A stretch of 64,000 nt of DNA from JAJDYQ01 sp965214035. Lineage in GTDB: Bacteria > Pseudomonadota > Gammaproteobacteria > JAJDYQ01. The position numbers and the translations under genes were made by a program. Below, piece by piece: positions 44,242-54,056 of this stretch (the stretch's first letter is position 1; the number at the start of each line of letters is the position of its first letter). The notes beneath the pieces were generated by a model. The model ran no database searches. It was not told where the DNA came from and saw only the letters and a program-made list of their open reading frames with translations. Where the stretch lies: positions 434,001 through 498,000 of the forward strand of contig OZ243932.1 in the NCBI GenBank assembly GCA_965214035.1. Reading direction: 5' to 3'.

Positions 44242-45237
44242 ATGTCTTTGTCTCAGCCCACCAGAATCCGCCGTGACTGGAGCCTTGAGGAGGTGCAGGC
44301 GCTATTTGATCTCCCGTTTAACGACCTGTTGTTTCAGGCGCATGGCGTTCATCGTCAGTGGTTTGATCCGAATGCCGTGCAGATGAGCACCCTGTTGAGT
44401 GTGCAGACCGGGGGCTGCCCGGAGGATTGCGCCTATTGTCCGCAGAGTGTCTATCATAATGCTGACCTTGAGGTTCATGCCCTTATGTCGGTACAGGAGG
44501 TGGCAGACAAGGCTGCCACGGCAAAAACGGCAGGTGCGACACGCCTGTGCATGGGGGCAGCCTGGCGCAGTCCCGGAGAAAGCGGCTTTGCCAAGGTGCT
44601 GGATATGATCAGGGCAGTCAGGACTGAAGGTCTTGAAACCTGTGTAACGCTGGGCATGCTGACAGCCGGACAGGCGCAGCGGTTGAAAGAGGCCGGGCTG
44701 GATTATTACAACCATAATCTCGATACCTCAGAGACACATTACAGGCAGGTTATTACTACGCGCACTTATCAGGACCGTCTCGACACCCTGCAAAATGTGC
44801 GCGATGCTGGTGTGAATGTCTGTTGCGGTGGCATCATTGGTCTGGGTGAGGATGTTTCCGGCCGTGTGGCCTTGTTGCATACGCTGGCAACCATGGAGAA
44901 ACATCCGGAGAGCGTGCCGGTCAATCAGTTGGTTGCTGTCGAGGGGACCCCGCTGGCAGATATGCCGCCGGTTGGAGCGATTGAGTTTGTGCGCGTGATT
45001 GCAGTGGCGCGTATCCTGATGCCAGCTTCTGTCGTGCGCCTGTCGGCCGGCCGTGAGGATATGACCGACGAGGTGCAGGCACTGTGTTTCTTCGCCGGTG
45101 CAAATTCCATTTTCTATGGTGAAAAGCTGTTGACAACACCGAATCCGGATGCCCTGCAGGATCGGCAATTGTTTGAACGGCTGGGTCTGCGCAGTCTGCC
45201 ATCCGATGGCAGAGTTGTGCCGGTCGGAGTGTCCTGA
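44242..45237 (+). CDS. bioB: Biotin synthase
   Basis: This radical-SAM enzyme inserts sulfur into dethiobiotin. The 331-residue protein has the C-x3-C-x2-C motif CPEDCAYC (Cys59, 63, 66), GAAWRSPG and the YNHNLDTS block. The frame is open to 44158, but ATG 44242 has an ideal GGAGGT upstream and the normal N-terminus. It is the first gene of a tight operon, bioB-bioF-bioH-bioC-bioD. Confidence 0.95.
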   Translation: MSLSQPTRIRRDWSLEEVQALFDLPFNDLLFQAHGVHRQWFDPNAVQMSTLLSVQTGGCPEDCAYCPQSVYHNADLEVHALMSVQEVADKAATAKTAGATRLCMGAAWRSPGESGFAKVLDMIRAVRTEGLETCVTLGMLTAGQAQRLKEAGLDYYNHNLDTSETHYRQVITTRTYQDRLDTLQNVRDAGVNVCCGGIIGLGEDVSGRVALLHTLATMEKHPESVPVNQLVAVEGTPLADMPPVGAIEFVRVIAVARILMPASVVRLSAGREDMTDEVQALCFFAGANSIFYGEKLLTTPNPDALQDRQLFERLGLRSLPSDGRVVPVGVS

Positions 45238-45245
45238 TTTTCAGC

Positions 45246-46406
45246 ATGGATATTTCGGCCCGTCTGGCTGAACAACAGGCAAAGGGTTTGTATCGCCGAC
45301 ATCGTGTGGTTGATGGTCCCCAGCAGGTGCGTTTGCAGGTGGATGGTCGCCGTATGGTCAGTTTCTGCAGCAATGATTATCTGGGGCTGGCGAATCACCC
45401 CGAGGTCAAAGCCGCCTTTGTCCAGGGTGTCCAGCAGCACGGGGCAGGTTCCGGCGCGGCACATTTAATTACCGGGCACAGCCGGGTACATCGGCAATTT
45501 GAGGAAGAGCTGGCCGCGTTCACCGGATATGACCGTGCCCTGCTGTTTGCAACGGGTTACATGGCTAATGTTGGTGTTCTGTCGGCACTCGTCAGTCGGC
45601 ATGATGTTATTTATCAGGATAAATTGAATCACGCTTCTCTGCTTGATGGTGGATTGCAAAGCCGGGCAAAAATGAGACGCTATCGGCATGTTGATATGGA
45701 GGATTTGCGGTGCCGATTAAATCATGAGACAGCGGCAGACGGATTGGTCGTAACCGACGGTGTGTTCAGCATGGAGGGCGATGTGGCACCATTGCCTGAT
45801 TTGGCTGCTGTGGTATCAGGCAGTCGTTATATGGTCATGGTGGATGATGCGCACGGGTTTGGTGTGCTGGGCGCACAGGGCAGGGGCAGTGTTGATGCCG
45901 CCGGACTGGATGGCACGCATATACCTGTGTATATGGCGACCCTGGGCAAGGCGATGGGTACGTTCGGGGCCTTTGTGGCGGGTTCGCAGGAAATTATTGA
46001 AGCCTTGATTCAGTTCGCCAGAAGCTATGTTTATACCACGGCACCACCATCGGCCATTGCGCAGGCAGCCCGCGCAAGCCTGAAAATTTTACAGCAGGAT
46101 GAGGATCGGCGGTCACGTCTGCATGAAAATATCCGCTATTTCAGAACTGTAGCAATGGAGCAGGGCCTCGATACCGGGCGCTTTGCAACAGCCATTCAGC
46201 CTGTCGTCATGCCGGATGTTAATTCTGCTGTCGCGGTGCAGTGGGCCATGGAGCAGCAGGGCTATCTGATTATCGCAATAAGGCCGCCGACAGTACCATG
46301 TCCCTGTTTGCGGATTACGCTTTGCAGTGAACATGTGCGCAGCGATATCGACGGTATGCTGGATGCGCTGTCCGTGGCCCTGAAATCAGTGGATGTCCGG
46401 GTATGA
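45246..46406 (+). CDS. bioF: 8-amino-7-oxononanoate synthase
   Basis: This PLP enzyme joins pimeloyl-ACP and alanine. The 386-residue protein has SNDYLGLANHPEV, HGAGSGAAHLITGHS, VMVDDAHGFGVLG and the PLP Lys235 in TLGKAMGTFG. It begins 8 bp after bioB and overlaps bioH by 4 bp. Confidence 0.95.
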   Translation: MDISARLAEQQAKGLYRRHRVVDGPQQVRLQVDGRRMVSFCSNDYLGLANHPEVKAAFVQGVQQHGAGSGAAHLITGHSRVHRQFEEELAAFTGYDRALLFATGYMANVGVLSALVSRHDVIYQDKLNHASLLDGGLQSRAKMRRYRHVDMEDLRCRLNHETAADGLVVTDGVFSMEGDVAPLPDLAAVVSGSRYMVMVDDAHGFGVLGAQGRGSVDAAGLDGTHIPVYMATLGKAMGTFGAFVAGSQEIIEALIQFARSYVYTTAPPSAIAQAARASLKILQQDEDRRSRLHENIRYFRTVAMEQGLDTGRFATAIQPVVMPDVNSAVAVQWAMEQQGYLIIAIRPPTVPCPCLRITLCSEHVRSDIDGMLDALSVALKSVDVRV

Positions 46407-47158
46407 CGGCGAGAGTGAGTGTGGTGCTGCTGCATGGCTGGGGTGCGACTGCACGGGTATGGGATGATGTGATCGCTGGTTTGGCCGGTGAGTATGATTT
46501 GCTGCCTCTGAATCTGCCGGGACATGGTGAAAGCTGTCTGTCTGAAACAAGCCTGCCGGCTCTGGCGCTGGAACTGGTCGGCAGATTGGAGCAGAAGGTG
46601 TCAGGCAGGGTGGTTTTGCTGGGATGGTCGCTTGGTGGCCTGCTTGCCATGCAGGTGGCCATGTTGAGACCTGAGCGGGTGCGGGCCTTGCTACTGGTCG
46701 CAGCCAGTCCTGCGTTTGTCCGGCAGGAGGGCTGGGATGCGGCTATGCCGGTAGAGGAATTTGATGATTTCTGTCGATTGTATGAGCAGCACCCTGAAGG
46801 TGCCTGGCGGCAATTTATTGCCTTGCAGGCTCAGGGTGATGCGAATGGCCGGCAGGTTATAAGGGAGCTGAAATTGGCTTCGGCATCCTGCGAAAGCCCT
46901 TTGAAGTGGGGGCTGGATTGTTTGCGCACCAGCAATCTGCTTGCAGGTTTGATCCGGTTGCAGGTGCCGGTTCGTATGTTATTTGGTAGAGAGGATCGGC
47001 TTGTGCCCCGGCAGGCTGCTGCATGTCTGGCGGATCGATTTGGTATTGATACCGAGCTTTGGTCATCTGCCGCTCATGTGCCGTTTCTTTCTTGCCCTGA
47101 AAAATTTACAGACTGGGTAAGAAATTGTTTGCTTGAGGAGTCTGTTCATGCCGGATAG
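46403..47158 (+). CDS. bioH: Pimeloyl-ACP methyl ester carboxylesterase
   Basis: This alpha/beta hydrolase removes the methyl group that BioC added, releasing pimeloyl-ACP for BioF. The 251-residue protein has LLHGWGATARVWDD, nucleophile Ser76 in GWSLGG, the Asp in FGREDRLVP, and the His in AAHVPFLS. It overlaps both bioF and bioC, so translation is likely coupled. Confidence 0.92.
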   Translation: MTARVSVVLLHGWGATARVWDDVIAGLAGEYDLLPLNLPGHGESCLSETSLPALALELVGRLEQKVSGRVVLLGWSLGGLLAMQVAMLRPERVRALLLVAASPAFVRQEGWDAAMPVEEFDDFCRLYEQHPEGAWRQFIALQAQGDANGRQVIRELKLASASCESPLKWGLDCLRTSNLLAGLIRLQVPVRMLFGREDRLVPRQAAACLADRFGIDTELWSSAAHVPFLSCPEKFTDWVRNCLLEESVHAG

Positions 47159-48023
47159 CGGGTACCTGCCGTTGTTTGACAAAGCTGCTGTGCGTCGTTC
47201 ATTCGGTGCAGCGGCGGGTGACTATGATGAATATTCAGTGTTGCAGCGTGAGGTGGCGGATCGATTGTTAGGTCACCTCGACTGGTTGAAAATTCAGCCG
47301 GATAACATTCTGGATATTGGTGCCGGTACGGGCAGGCCGATCGGTACTTTGATGAAACGATTTCCGAAGGCCCGGATCCATGCACTTGATTTGTCGGTGC
47401 CAATGCTCGGTCATGTTAAAAAACATGGCCGACTATTTTGTCGTCCATGGTTGATATGTGGAGACGGTCAGCAGTTACCTGTTGCGGATGCCTGCATGGA
47501 TCTGGTTTTTTCCAGCCTGTGCCTGCAGTGGTGCGATCAGCCGGATAGGGTCTTTGCAGAGATTCGTCGGGTATTAAGGCCGGATGGTGTTGTCCTGTTC
47601 AGCAGCTTTGGCCCGGATACCCTGAAGGAACTCCGTGCCAGTTGGCGGGCAGTGGATGAGCTGCCTCATGTGCATGTTTTCATGGATATGCACGATATAG
47701 GCGACCTTGTGGTACGCGCCGGTTTGCAGGAACCGGTAATGAACCGTGAGGAGATTACCCTAACTTATGCGGATGTTCTTGCCGTAATGCGCGACCTGAA
47801 ATATATCGGTGCATCGAATGCCTTGCAGTCCCGCAGCCGCGGCCTGATGGGGCGAGGTAAATTGCAGCGGCTGACCGATGCTTATGGTGAGTGGCAGATG
47901 CCGGATGGTCAGCTGCCCGCCACCTATGAGGTGGTATATGGAACGGCCTGGAGCGGGCATACCCGCCGGTCAGGTATGGCAACCGTGGCAGTAGAGGAAA
48001 TCGGCCGCAGGCAGGTGCGTTAG
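47148..48023 (+). CDS. bioC: Malonyl-ACP O-methyltransferase
   Basis: It uses SAM to methylate malonyl-ACP, starting the BioC-BioH route to pimelate. The 291-residue protein has FDKAAVRRSFGAAAGDYDEY, SAM motif ILDIGAGTGRPIG, and LVFSSLCLQWCDQ. ATG 47148 follows GAGGAG; an upstream in-frame Met at 47133 is less likely. A C-terminal region after 230 includes YGEWQMPDGQLPATYEVVYG, typical for BioC. Confidence 0.92.
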   Translation: MPDSGYLPLFDKAAVRRSFGAAAGDYDEYSVLQREVADRLLGHLDWLKIQPDNILDIGAGTGRPIGTLMKRFPKARIHALDLSVPMLGHVKKHGRLFCRPWLICGDGQQLPVADACMDLVFSSLCLQWCDQPDRVFAEIRRVLRPDGVVLFSSFGPDTLKELRASWRAVDELPHVHVFMDMHDIGDLVVRAGLQEPVMNREEITLTYADVLAVMRDLKYIGASNALQSRSRGLMGRGKLQRLTDAYGEWQMPDGQLPATYEVVYGTAWSGHTRRSGMATVAVEEIGRRQVR

Positions 48024-48722
48024 ATGGCATCCTATACCAGTATTTTTGTCGCCGGTACGGATACCGGGGTGGGCAAAACCCATGTTACCTGCCGGATTTT
48101 GCGTCGGCTGCGTGAACAGGGTATCAATGCCGCTGGTGCCAAGCCGGTTGCTTCAGGTATGCAAAGTGTGAATGGTGAATGGCTTAACGAGGATATTCAG
48201 GCAATCTGTGAGGCTGCCGATAGTCAATTCGGCCCGGAGTTGATCAATCAGTATCGATACAAACCGTATATCGCACCACATATTGCCGCTGCGGAACAGG
48301 GTGAAATGATTGATATGGGTGTCATTATGGATGGCTTTCGACGGTTGGCAGCCCGTGCCGAACTGGTGGTGGTTGAGGGGGCGGGTGGTTTGATGACACC
48401 ACTCAACGAGCAGCATACTTTTTTGCATCTGATGCGGCTGTTGAATCTGCCCGTGATTCTGGTTGTGGCAATCCGGTTGGGCTGCATTAACCATGCTCTT
48501 CTTGCGCAGCAGGGGCTGGAGTCGGCAGGTATCCCCCTGCTGGCCTGGGTGGCCAATTATCCCGCTGCCGATACAGTGCGCGACACAGCCGTGGAAGAGA
48601 GCCTTGTCAGCCGGTTGAATGCACCGCTGCTGGGCATTATTCCATGGTCATCTGCATCGGTCAATGTTGAAATGGTTGATCTGGTGCGGCTTATTGCATC
48701 ATATGAAAACGGTTATATTTGA
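48024..48722 (+). CDS. bioD: Dethiobiotin synthetase
   Basis: This ATP-dependent carboxylase closes the ureido ring of dethiobiotin. The 232-residue protein has the P-loop AGTDTGVGKTH at 10-20, GAKPVASGMQ and VVEGAGGLMTPL. It starts right after the bioC stop and ends the biotin operon. Confidence 0.94.
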   Translation: MASYTSIFVAGTDTGVGKTHVTCRILRRLREQGINAAGAKPVASGMQSVNGEWLNEDIQAICEAADSQFGPELINQYRYKPYIAPHIAAAEQGEMIDMGVIMDGFRRLAARAELVVVEGAGGLMTPLNEQHTFLHLMRLLNLPVILVVAIRLGCINHALLAQQGLESAGIPLLAWVANYPAADTVRDTAVEESLVSRLNAPLLGIIPWSSASVNVEMVDLVRLIASYENGYI

Positions 48723-48767
48723 TTTGAGTCAAGCTGATTGGGTGCTTCCATCCGGCCCCGGTTTATG

Positions 48768-48773
48768 TATAAT
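48768..48773 (+). promoter_or_regulatory. Possible -10 box before the DUF2244 gene
   Basis: TATAAT with a TG two bases upstream (extended -10), 75 bp before the GTG start at 48848. The -35 is weak. Confidence 0.4.
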
Positions 48774-48847
48774 CCGTGCCCGGTTCCCATTGCCGGCAGT
48801 TCGGCGGTATTTATCAGGTTCTTAATGTAAATGTAAGGAGTGGGTCA

Positions 48848-49315
48848 GTGATCATCGCGGAGCAACACAGAGACGGTATGGTCAGATTTACACTGCGGCC
48901 TAATCGCTCTCTGGATTGGAGAGGGAGTCTGGAGTTTTTTGCATGGATGTCAGCGGTTTCTTTGAGTATTGCGGCATGGTTTGCATGGCAGGGTGCATGG
49001 CTTATCCTCCCCTTTGCGGGCCTTGAGCTGGCAGCACTGGCACTGGGCCTGTACATGGTTTCTGTGCGCTGCATGGATAAAGAGATTGTTTCTATCAATG
49101 AAGATACGGTTGAAATATGTAAGGGACGACGGCATCTGGAATCGAGGATTCTGGTGAGGCGTCACTGGGCGCAGGTCCGGCTGGAGGCCGGTGAGCATCG
49201 CTGGTACCCGGGGCGACTGATCATAAGATCGCATGGCAGAGGTACGGAGATCGGCAGATTTCTGGATGAGGTTGAACGCAGGGATCTGGCCCAGAGGCTC
49301 AGGAAAATTGTTTAA
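48848..49315 (+). CDS. DUF2244 membrane protein
   Basis: The 155-residue protein has a short N-terminus (RFTLRPNRSLDWRG), two membrane helices at about 32-70, and a soluble C-terminal beta-rich domain ending with a Leu/Arg helix. That is the DUF2244 layout. DUF2244 genes commonly sit just upstream of cytochrome oxidase genes, as here, suggesting a role in oxidase assembly or function. GTG 48848 is preceded by AAGGAG; the longer upstream frame lacks a better start. Confidence 0.75.
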   Translation: MIIAEQHRDGMVRFTLRPNRSLDWRGSLEFFAWMSAVSLSIAAWFAWQGAWLILPFAGLELAALALGLYMVSVRCMDKEIVSINEDTVEICKGRRHLESRILVRRHWAQVRLEAGEHRWYPGRLIIRSHGRGTEIGRFLDEVERRDLAQRLRKIV

Positions 49316-49388
49316 TCAGGCAATCGGAAGAATTTATGGCAGTGCCGGCCAGTCTGTCCTACACTCAGCAGGATATGGGAGATAACTG

Positions 49389-49394
49389 TATAAT
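49389..49394 (+). promoter_or_regulatory. Possible -10 box before coxB
   Basis: TGTATAAT (extended -10) 150 bp before coxB. No clear -35 at 17 bp. Confidence 0.4.
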
Positions 49395-49539
49395 GACTGT
49401 TTTCTTCTCAAAATCAGTGAGCCTGTGACCGGCTTGATTGATTTTATCCCGCGATATGTTGATATATTTCTGTATCGTCGGGAATCCTGACTTTGTCAGG
49501 GCCTCATTATGGTTTTTTATTACCGGGAGTAACAAGACG

Positions 49540-50691
49540 ATGTTGCGTAAAATCAGTAAGCTCGTCGCGGCAGCCACGGCGACTGTGGTGACTGGTATGC
49601 AGTCTGCCCTGGCGGGCTATATGGATACGCTGAATATGACAAAGGGCGTCACACCTATCAGCGAAAGGGTCTATGACCTTCATATGCTGATCCTCTGGAT
49701 CTGCATCATCATCGGTATCGTGGTGTTCGGTGCCATGTTTTATTCCATGATTAAGCACCGCAAATCGAAAGGTGCGGTTGCTGCGACCTTCCATGAGAGC
49801 ACCAAACTGGAAATCGTATGGACGATTGTTCCTTTCCTGATTCTGGTCGGTATGGCTATCCCTGCAACCAGCACCCTGATATTCATGACGGATACGACCG
49901 AGTCTGATATAACGGTCAAGATTACCGGTCATCAGTGGAAGTGGGAATACGAATATCTGGACGGTACCGCCGAAGGAGTGCGCTTCATAAGCTCCCTGTC
50001 TGCCGATAGCCGCAAGGCCATTTATGCTGATCCGGAGTCGGTCGATAACTATCTGCTGGATGTTGATAACGAAGTGGTCCTTCCGGTTGGCAAAAAGATT
50101 CATTTTGTACTCACCGCATCAGATGTTATTCATGCCTGGTGGGTGCCTGAACTTGGTCAGAAACAGGACGCCATACCCGGCTTCGCGAATGAGCTCTGGA
50201 CTGAAATCAGGGAGCCAGGTGTGTATCGTGGCCAGTGTGCGGAGCTTTGCGGCCGGGATCATGGCTTTATGCCTATCGTTGTACGTGCAGTCACCGAGGA
50301 AGAGTTCGCCGTCTGGGCCGCCGATAAGAAAAATGTCGGCAAAGCGGCTGAAACGGTTGATAAGGTGTGGACAGTGGATGATCTGTATGCCCGGGGTGAA
50401 GAGGTTTACAACACAGCCTGTATCGGCTGTCATCAGTTGAATGGTATGGGTCTGCCTTCTGTGTTTCCTGCAATCAACGGTAGCGCAATTGCTACCGGCC
50501 CTATGGGAGTACACATGGATGTGGTCATGAACGGTCGCCCGGGTACCGCCATGGCAGCCTATAAGGATCAGTTGAACGATGTCGATATAGCTGCCGTTAT
50601 GACTTATCAGCGCAATGCCTGGGACAATAAAACGGGTGACCATGTCCTGCCAGCCGATGTAAAGGCAGTGCGCGGCGATACGCCGAAATAG
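49540..50691 (+). CDS. coxB: Cytochrome c oxidase subunit II with fused cytochrome c (caa3 type)
   Basis: The 383-residue protein has a signal-like start (to about 26), two membrane helices (about 48-70 and 94-115) and the CuA domain with H198, C233, C237, H241 and M244 (QCAELCGRDHGFM). A C-terminal cytochrome c domain has CIGCH at 294-298. Subunit II takes electrons from cytochrome c; the fused heme c domain makes this a caa3-like oxidase. ATG 49540 follows GGGAG. It is followed directly by coxA. Confidence 0.94.
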   Translation: MLRKISKLVAAATATVVTGMQSALAGYMDTLNMTKGVTPISERVYDLHMLILWICIIIGIVVFGAMFYSMIKHRKSKGAVAATFHESTKLEIVWTIVPFLILVGMAIPATSTLIFMTDTTESDITVKITGHQWKWEYEYLDGTAEGVRFISSLSADSRKAIYADPESVDNYLLDVDNEVVLPVGKKIHFVLTASDVIHAWWVPELGQKQDAIPGFANELWTEIREPGVYRGQCAELCGRDHGFMPIVVRAVTEEEFAVWAADKKNVGKAAETVDKVWTVDDLYARGEEVYNTACIGCHQLNGMGLPSVFPAINGSAIATGPMGVHMDVVMNGRPGTAMAAYKDQLNDVDIAAVMTYQRNAWDNKTGDHVLPADVKAVRGDTPK

Positions 50692-50729
50692 CTAACAGCA
50701 TTTTAATTTTAGATTGACGGAGACTAACC

Positions 50730-52307
50730 ATGAGTGAAGCAGTAGCACATGACGACCACGCCCATGGCCCGGAAAAGGGTTTGATGCGCTGGGTTTATAC
50801 AACCAACCACAAGGACATCGGTACGCTGTACCTGTTGTTCTCGCTGACCATGTTCATGCTGGGTGGTGCCATGGCCATGGTCATCCGTGCGGAACTTTTC
50901 CAGCCAGGTATGCAGTTGATTGATCCGCACTTTTTTAACCAGATGACGACCATGCACGCGCTGATCATGGTCTTTGGTGCAGTCATGCCGGCTTTTGTCG
51001 GGCTCGCTAACTGGCTGATCCCGATGATGATCGGTGCGCCTGATATGGCATTGCCGCGCATGAATAACTGGTCATTCTGGATTCTGCCCTTCGCATTTAC
51101 CCTGATGGTCGTCACTTTATTCATGGAAGGCGGTGCCCCTGCCGCAGGCTGGACGATGTATGCACCGCTGGTGTTACAAACCGGAGATGCGTTCCCATTC
51201 CTGATTTTTTCGATTCACCTGTTAGGCATCTCCTCGGTAATGGGTGCGATCAATATTATCGCTACCATCATGAATATGCGCGCACCCGGCATGACATTGA
51301 TGAAAATGCCCCTGTTTGTGTGGACATGGTTCATTACCGCCTATCTTCTGATCGCGGTTATGCCGGTATTTGCCGGCGCAGTCACCATGTTGCTGACCGA
51401 CAAGTTTTTTGGTACGTCTTTCTTCAGCGCAGCGGGCGGAGGTGATCCGGTTTTGTATCAGCATATATTCTGGTTCTTTGGTCATCCAGAGGTCTATATA
51501 ATGATTTTGCCGGCCTTTGGTATTGTTTCGGCGATCATTCCCACCTTTGCCCGCAAGCCGCTGTTCGGTTACAGCTCCATGGTGTATGCGACTGCTTCTA
51601 TTGCGTTCCTGTCATTTATTGTATGGGCACATCACATGTTCACCGTCGGTATGCCATTGGCCGGCCAGTTGTTTTTCATGTATGCCACCATGATGATCGC
51701 AGTACCTACCGGTGTTAAGGTGTTTAACTGGGTCTCCACTATGTGGAAAGGTTCCATGACCTTTGAAACACCGATGCTGTTTGCACTGGCCTTTGTCATC
51801 CTGTTCACCATCGGCGGTTTCTCCGGCTTGATGCTGGCGATTACACCGGCCGATTTCCAATACCATGATACATATTTTGTGGTTGCTCATTTCCACTATG
51901 TGCTGGTTACCGGTGCGGTATATTCGATCATCGCGGCCGCCTATTACTGGATGCCCAAGTGGACAGGTCACATGTATGACGAAACGGCCGGTAAGATTCA
52001 TTTCTGGTGGTCCACGATTTCAGTGAATGTTCTGTTCTTTCCTCAGCATTTTCTGGGACTGGCAGGTATGCCGCGCCGTATCCCTGACTATTCTGTACAG
52101 TTTGCTGACTGGAATATGGTTTCGAGTATCGGTGGCTTCGCCTTTGGTCTGGCCCAGGTTTATTTCTGCTGGATTGTTTACAAGACTATCAGGGGCGGTG
52201 AGAAAGCGACTGACCGGGTCTGGGAAGGTGCGACGGGACTTGAGTTTGAAAATCTGCCGTCGCCGGCACCTTACCACAGCTTCACTATGGCTCCGGAGAT
52301 CAAGTAA
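50730..52307 (+). CDS. coxA: Cytochrome c oxidase subunit I
   Basis: The 525-residue catalytic subunit with 12 helices holds heme a, heme a3 and CuB. It has TTNHKDIGTLYLLF, the CuB His with cross-linked Tyr in FGHPEVYIMILP, HHMFTVGM and the heme ligand pair in VVAHFHYVL. It couples O2 reduction to proton pumping. The order coxB-coxA-small protein-ctaG-coxC is the usual one for aa3/caa3 oxidases in gammaproteobacteria. Confidence 0.96.
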   Translation: MSEAVAHDDHAHGPEKGLMRWVYTTNHKDIGTLYLLFSLTMFMLGGAMAMVIRAELFQPGMQLIDPHFFNQMTTMHALIMVFGAVMPAFVGLANWLIPMMIGAPDMALPRMNNWSFWILPFAFTLMVVTLFMEGGAPAAGWTMYAPLVLQTGDAFPFLIFSIHLLGISSVMGAINIIATIMNMRAPGMTLMKMPLFVWTWFITAYLLIAVMPVFAGAVTMLLTDKFFGTSFFSAAGGGDPVLYQHIFWFFGHPEVYIMILPAFGIVSAIIPTFARKPLFGYSSMVYATASIAFLSFIVWAHHMFTVGMPLAGQLFFMYATMMIAVPTGVKVFNWVSTMWKGSMTFETPMLFALAFVILFTIGGFSGLMLAITPADFQYHDTYFVVAHFHYVLVTGAVYSIIAAAYYWMPKWTGHMYDETAGKIHFWWSTISVNVLFFPQHFLGLAGMPRRIPDYSVQFADWNMVSSIGGFAFGLAQVYFCWIVYKTIRGGEKATDRVWEGATGLEFENLPSPAPYHSFTMAPEIK

Positions 52308-52359
52308 TATCCGGCCCTCCAGTGCCTCACTTCACAGGTGCGGTTATGCAGGAAGTCAA

Positions 52360-52479
52360 ATGAGTCAGGATGACAAGCTCAAGGCCAGAAATCGCAAGAC
52401 ATTGATCATGCTGGTGTTGCTGGCGCTGGCGGTATATGGGACTTATATTTTTATGGCAACTCTGGCGGGGGCGGCTTAA
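52360..52479 (+). CDS. 39-residue single-helix membrane protein of the cox operon
   Basis: The frame MSQDDKLKARNRKT followed by a hydrophobic helix (LIMLVLLALAVYGTYIFMA) ends one base before the ATG of ctaG. Short proteins of this shape lie between coxA and ctaG in many proteobacteria. Likely an oxidase-associated or assembly peptide. Confidence 0.7.
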   Translation: MSQDDKLKARNRKTLIMLVLLALAVYGTYIFMATLAGAA

Positions 52480-53037
52480 ATGGAACCATTTGAAAGTGGC
52501 AAGATAGAGAGGAGGTCGCATAAAAAACTGGTTGCCATGCTGGTGGCCATGGTGTTTTTTATGTCAGGATTTTCTTTTGCCCTGGTGCCCTTATATGAGG
52601 TGTTTTGTGAAATTACCGGTCTGAACGGCAAAACGGCCGATGGCCCCGTTGCGGTTGAGGAAAAAATTGATATGAACCGCACGGTAAAAGTGCAGTTTAT
52701 TGCTAACATGAATAGTATCAACGGGGCATGGAAATTCAAGCCCGATGTGTTTGAAATGGAGGTGCATCCGGGCAGTCTGGAAGAAACCGTGTTTCATGCC
52801 GAGAACACGACGGATCTGAACAGGGTTGCACAGGCAGTACCCAGCGTAGTGCCAGGTCAGGCTGCACTTTACTTTCATAAGACCGAATGCTTCTGTTTTA
52901 ACGAACAGTCTTTTGAGCCGCAGGAAAGCAAGAGTATGCCATTGCGGTTCATGGTGGATCCGGAATTGCCGGAAAAGATCGAAACGATAGCCCTGTCATA
53001 CACATTCTTCGAGCTGGACAGGGTTGCAGCGCAATAG
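52480..53037 (+). CDS. ctaG: Cytochrome c oxidase assembly protein CtaG/Cox11
   Basis: It delivers copper to the CuB site of subunit I. The 185-residue protein has one N-terminal membrane helix (about 16-38), and a periplasmic domain with HKTECFCFNEQ, whose C-x-C binds copper. It directly follows the small membrane protein gene and precedes coxC by 31 bp. Confidence 0.93.
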   Translation: MEPFESGKIERRSHKKLVAMLVAMVFFMSGFSFALVPLYEVFCEITGLNGKTADGPVAVEEKIDMNRTVKVQFIANMNSINGAWKFKPDVFEMEVHPGSLEETVFHAENTTDLNRVAQAVPSVVPGQAALYFHKTECFCFNEQSFEPQESKSMPLRFMVDPELPEKIETIALSYTFFELDRVAAQ

Positions 53038-53068
53038 TTTTTTTATTCTTCAATAAGGTAGGGGGAAA

Positions 53069-53941
53069 ATGGCACACATACACCCGAGTGGTGACTATTA
53101 CGTACCACATGGTACGAAATGGCCAATTATCGGTTCGATTGGTCTCGCAACATCTGCCGCAGGTTTTTCCAGTTATTTGAATGGTAATAATGCCGGCTTC
53201 ACCGTTATGTTTGGCGGGCTGTTGATTATTACCTATATGATGTACCGCTGGTTTGGCCAGGTCGTTCAGGAAAGTGAGGACGGCTACTACAATGATCAGG
53301 TGGATGTTTCTTTCCGTATGGGTATGGGCTGGTTCATTTTTTCGGAGGTCATGTTCTTTGCCGCATTTTTTGGAGCTCTTTTCTACGCGCGGGCACTTTC
53401 GCTGCCTTGGTTGCTGGGAGAGGGGAGCGGGCTTTTGACCAATATTCATTTATGGCCTTTGTTTGATGAGGGTTGGCCGAGTAATGGCCCTGCTGATTTT
53501 GGTGGTGACTTCCAGACAATTCCCGCATGGGGCCTGCCTGCACTCAATACCTTTATCCTGCTGGCCTCCGGTGTGACGGTTACGCTGGCGCACTGGGCCT
53601 TAAAAGGAGATAGCCGCCAGGGTCTGATCATATGGCTCGCGGCCACTATTATTCTGGGTTATATCTTTGTTTATCTGCAGGCAACGGAATATACACACGC
53701 TTACAATGAGCTGAACCTGACCATGGAGTCCGGTATCTATGGCTCGACCTTTTTCATGTTGACCGGGTTTCATGGTTTCCATGTCACCATGGGCGCAACC
53801 ATGCTGTTGGTGATTCTGGTACGTGCCATAAAAGGCCACTTCACCAGAGAAAAGCATTTTGCATTTGAGGGAGTTGCCTGGTATTGGCACTTCGTCGATG
53901 TGGTCTGGCTGGGTTTATTTATCTTTGTGTACTGGATTTAA
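53069..53941 (+). CDS. coxC: Cytochrome c oxidase subunit III
   Basis: The 290-residue protein has seven membrane helices, FIFSEVMFFAAFFGALFYAR and the C-terminal HGFHVTMG plus YWHFVDVVWLGLFI. It stabilises the oxidase and keeps the proton path working. It has AAGGTAGGGGG as a strong RBS. A hairpin follows the stop. Confidence 0.95.
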   Translation: MAHIHPSGDYYVPHGTKWPIIGSIGLATSAAGFSSYLNGNNAGFTVMFGGLLIITYMMYRWFGQVVQESEDGYYNDQVDVSFRMGMGWFIFSEVMFFAAFFGALFYARALSLPWLLGEGSGLLTNIHLWPLFDEGWPSNGPADFGGDFQTIPAWGLPALNTFILLASGVTVTLAHWALKGDSRQGLIIWLAATIILGYIFVYLQATEYTHAYNELNLTMESGIYGSTFFMLTGFHGFHVTMGATMLLVILVRAIKGHFTREKHFAFEGVAWYWHFVDVVWLGLFIFVYWI

Positions 53942-53966
53942 TGAAGGAACAGTGTTTGTTCCTTCA
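53942..53966. terminator. Stem-loop between coxC and ctaB
   Basis: A perfect 10-bp stem (TGAAGGAACA and its inverse) with a 5-nt loop lies directly after the coxC stop. The trailing T content is only moderate. It lies in a convergent gap, so it may end transcription both ways. Confidence 0.55.
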
Positions 53967-54056
53967 GGCTTGTTTCTGGGCAGTGCGATTCCATTGCTTA
54001 CATTCCAGAGCATCGTATATTTCCGAGTCTGGTTAGTCGATTCTGACCCGACAGCT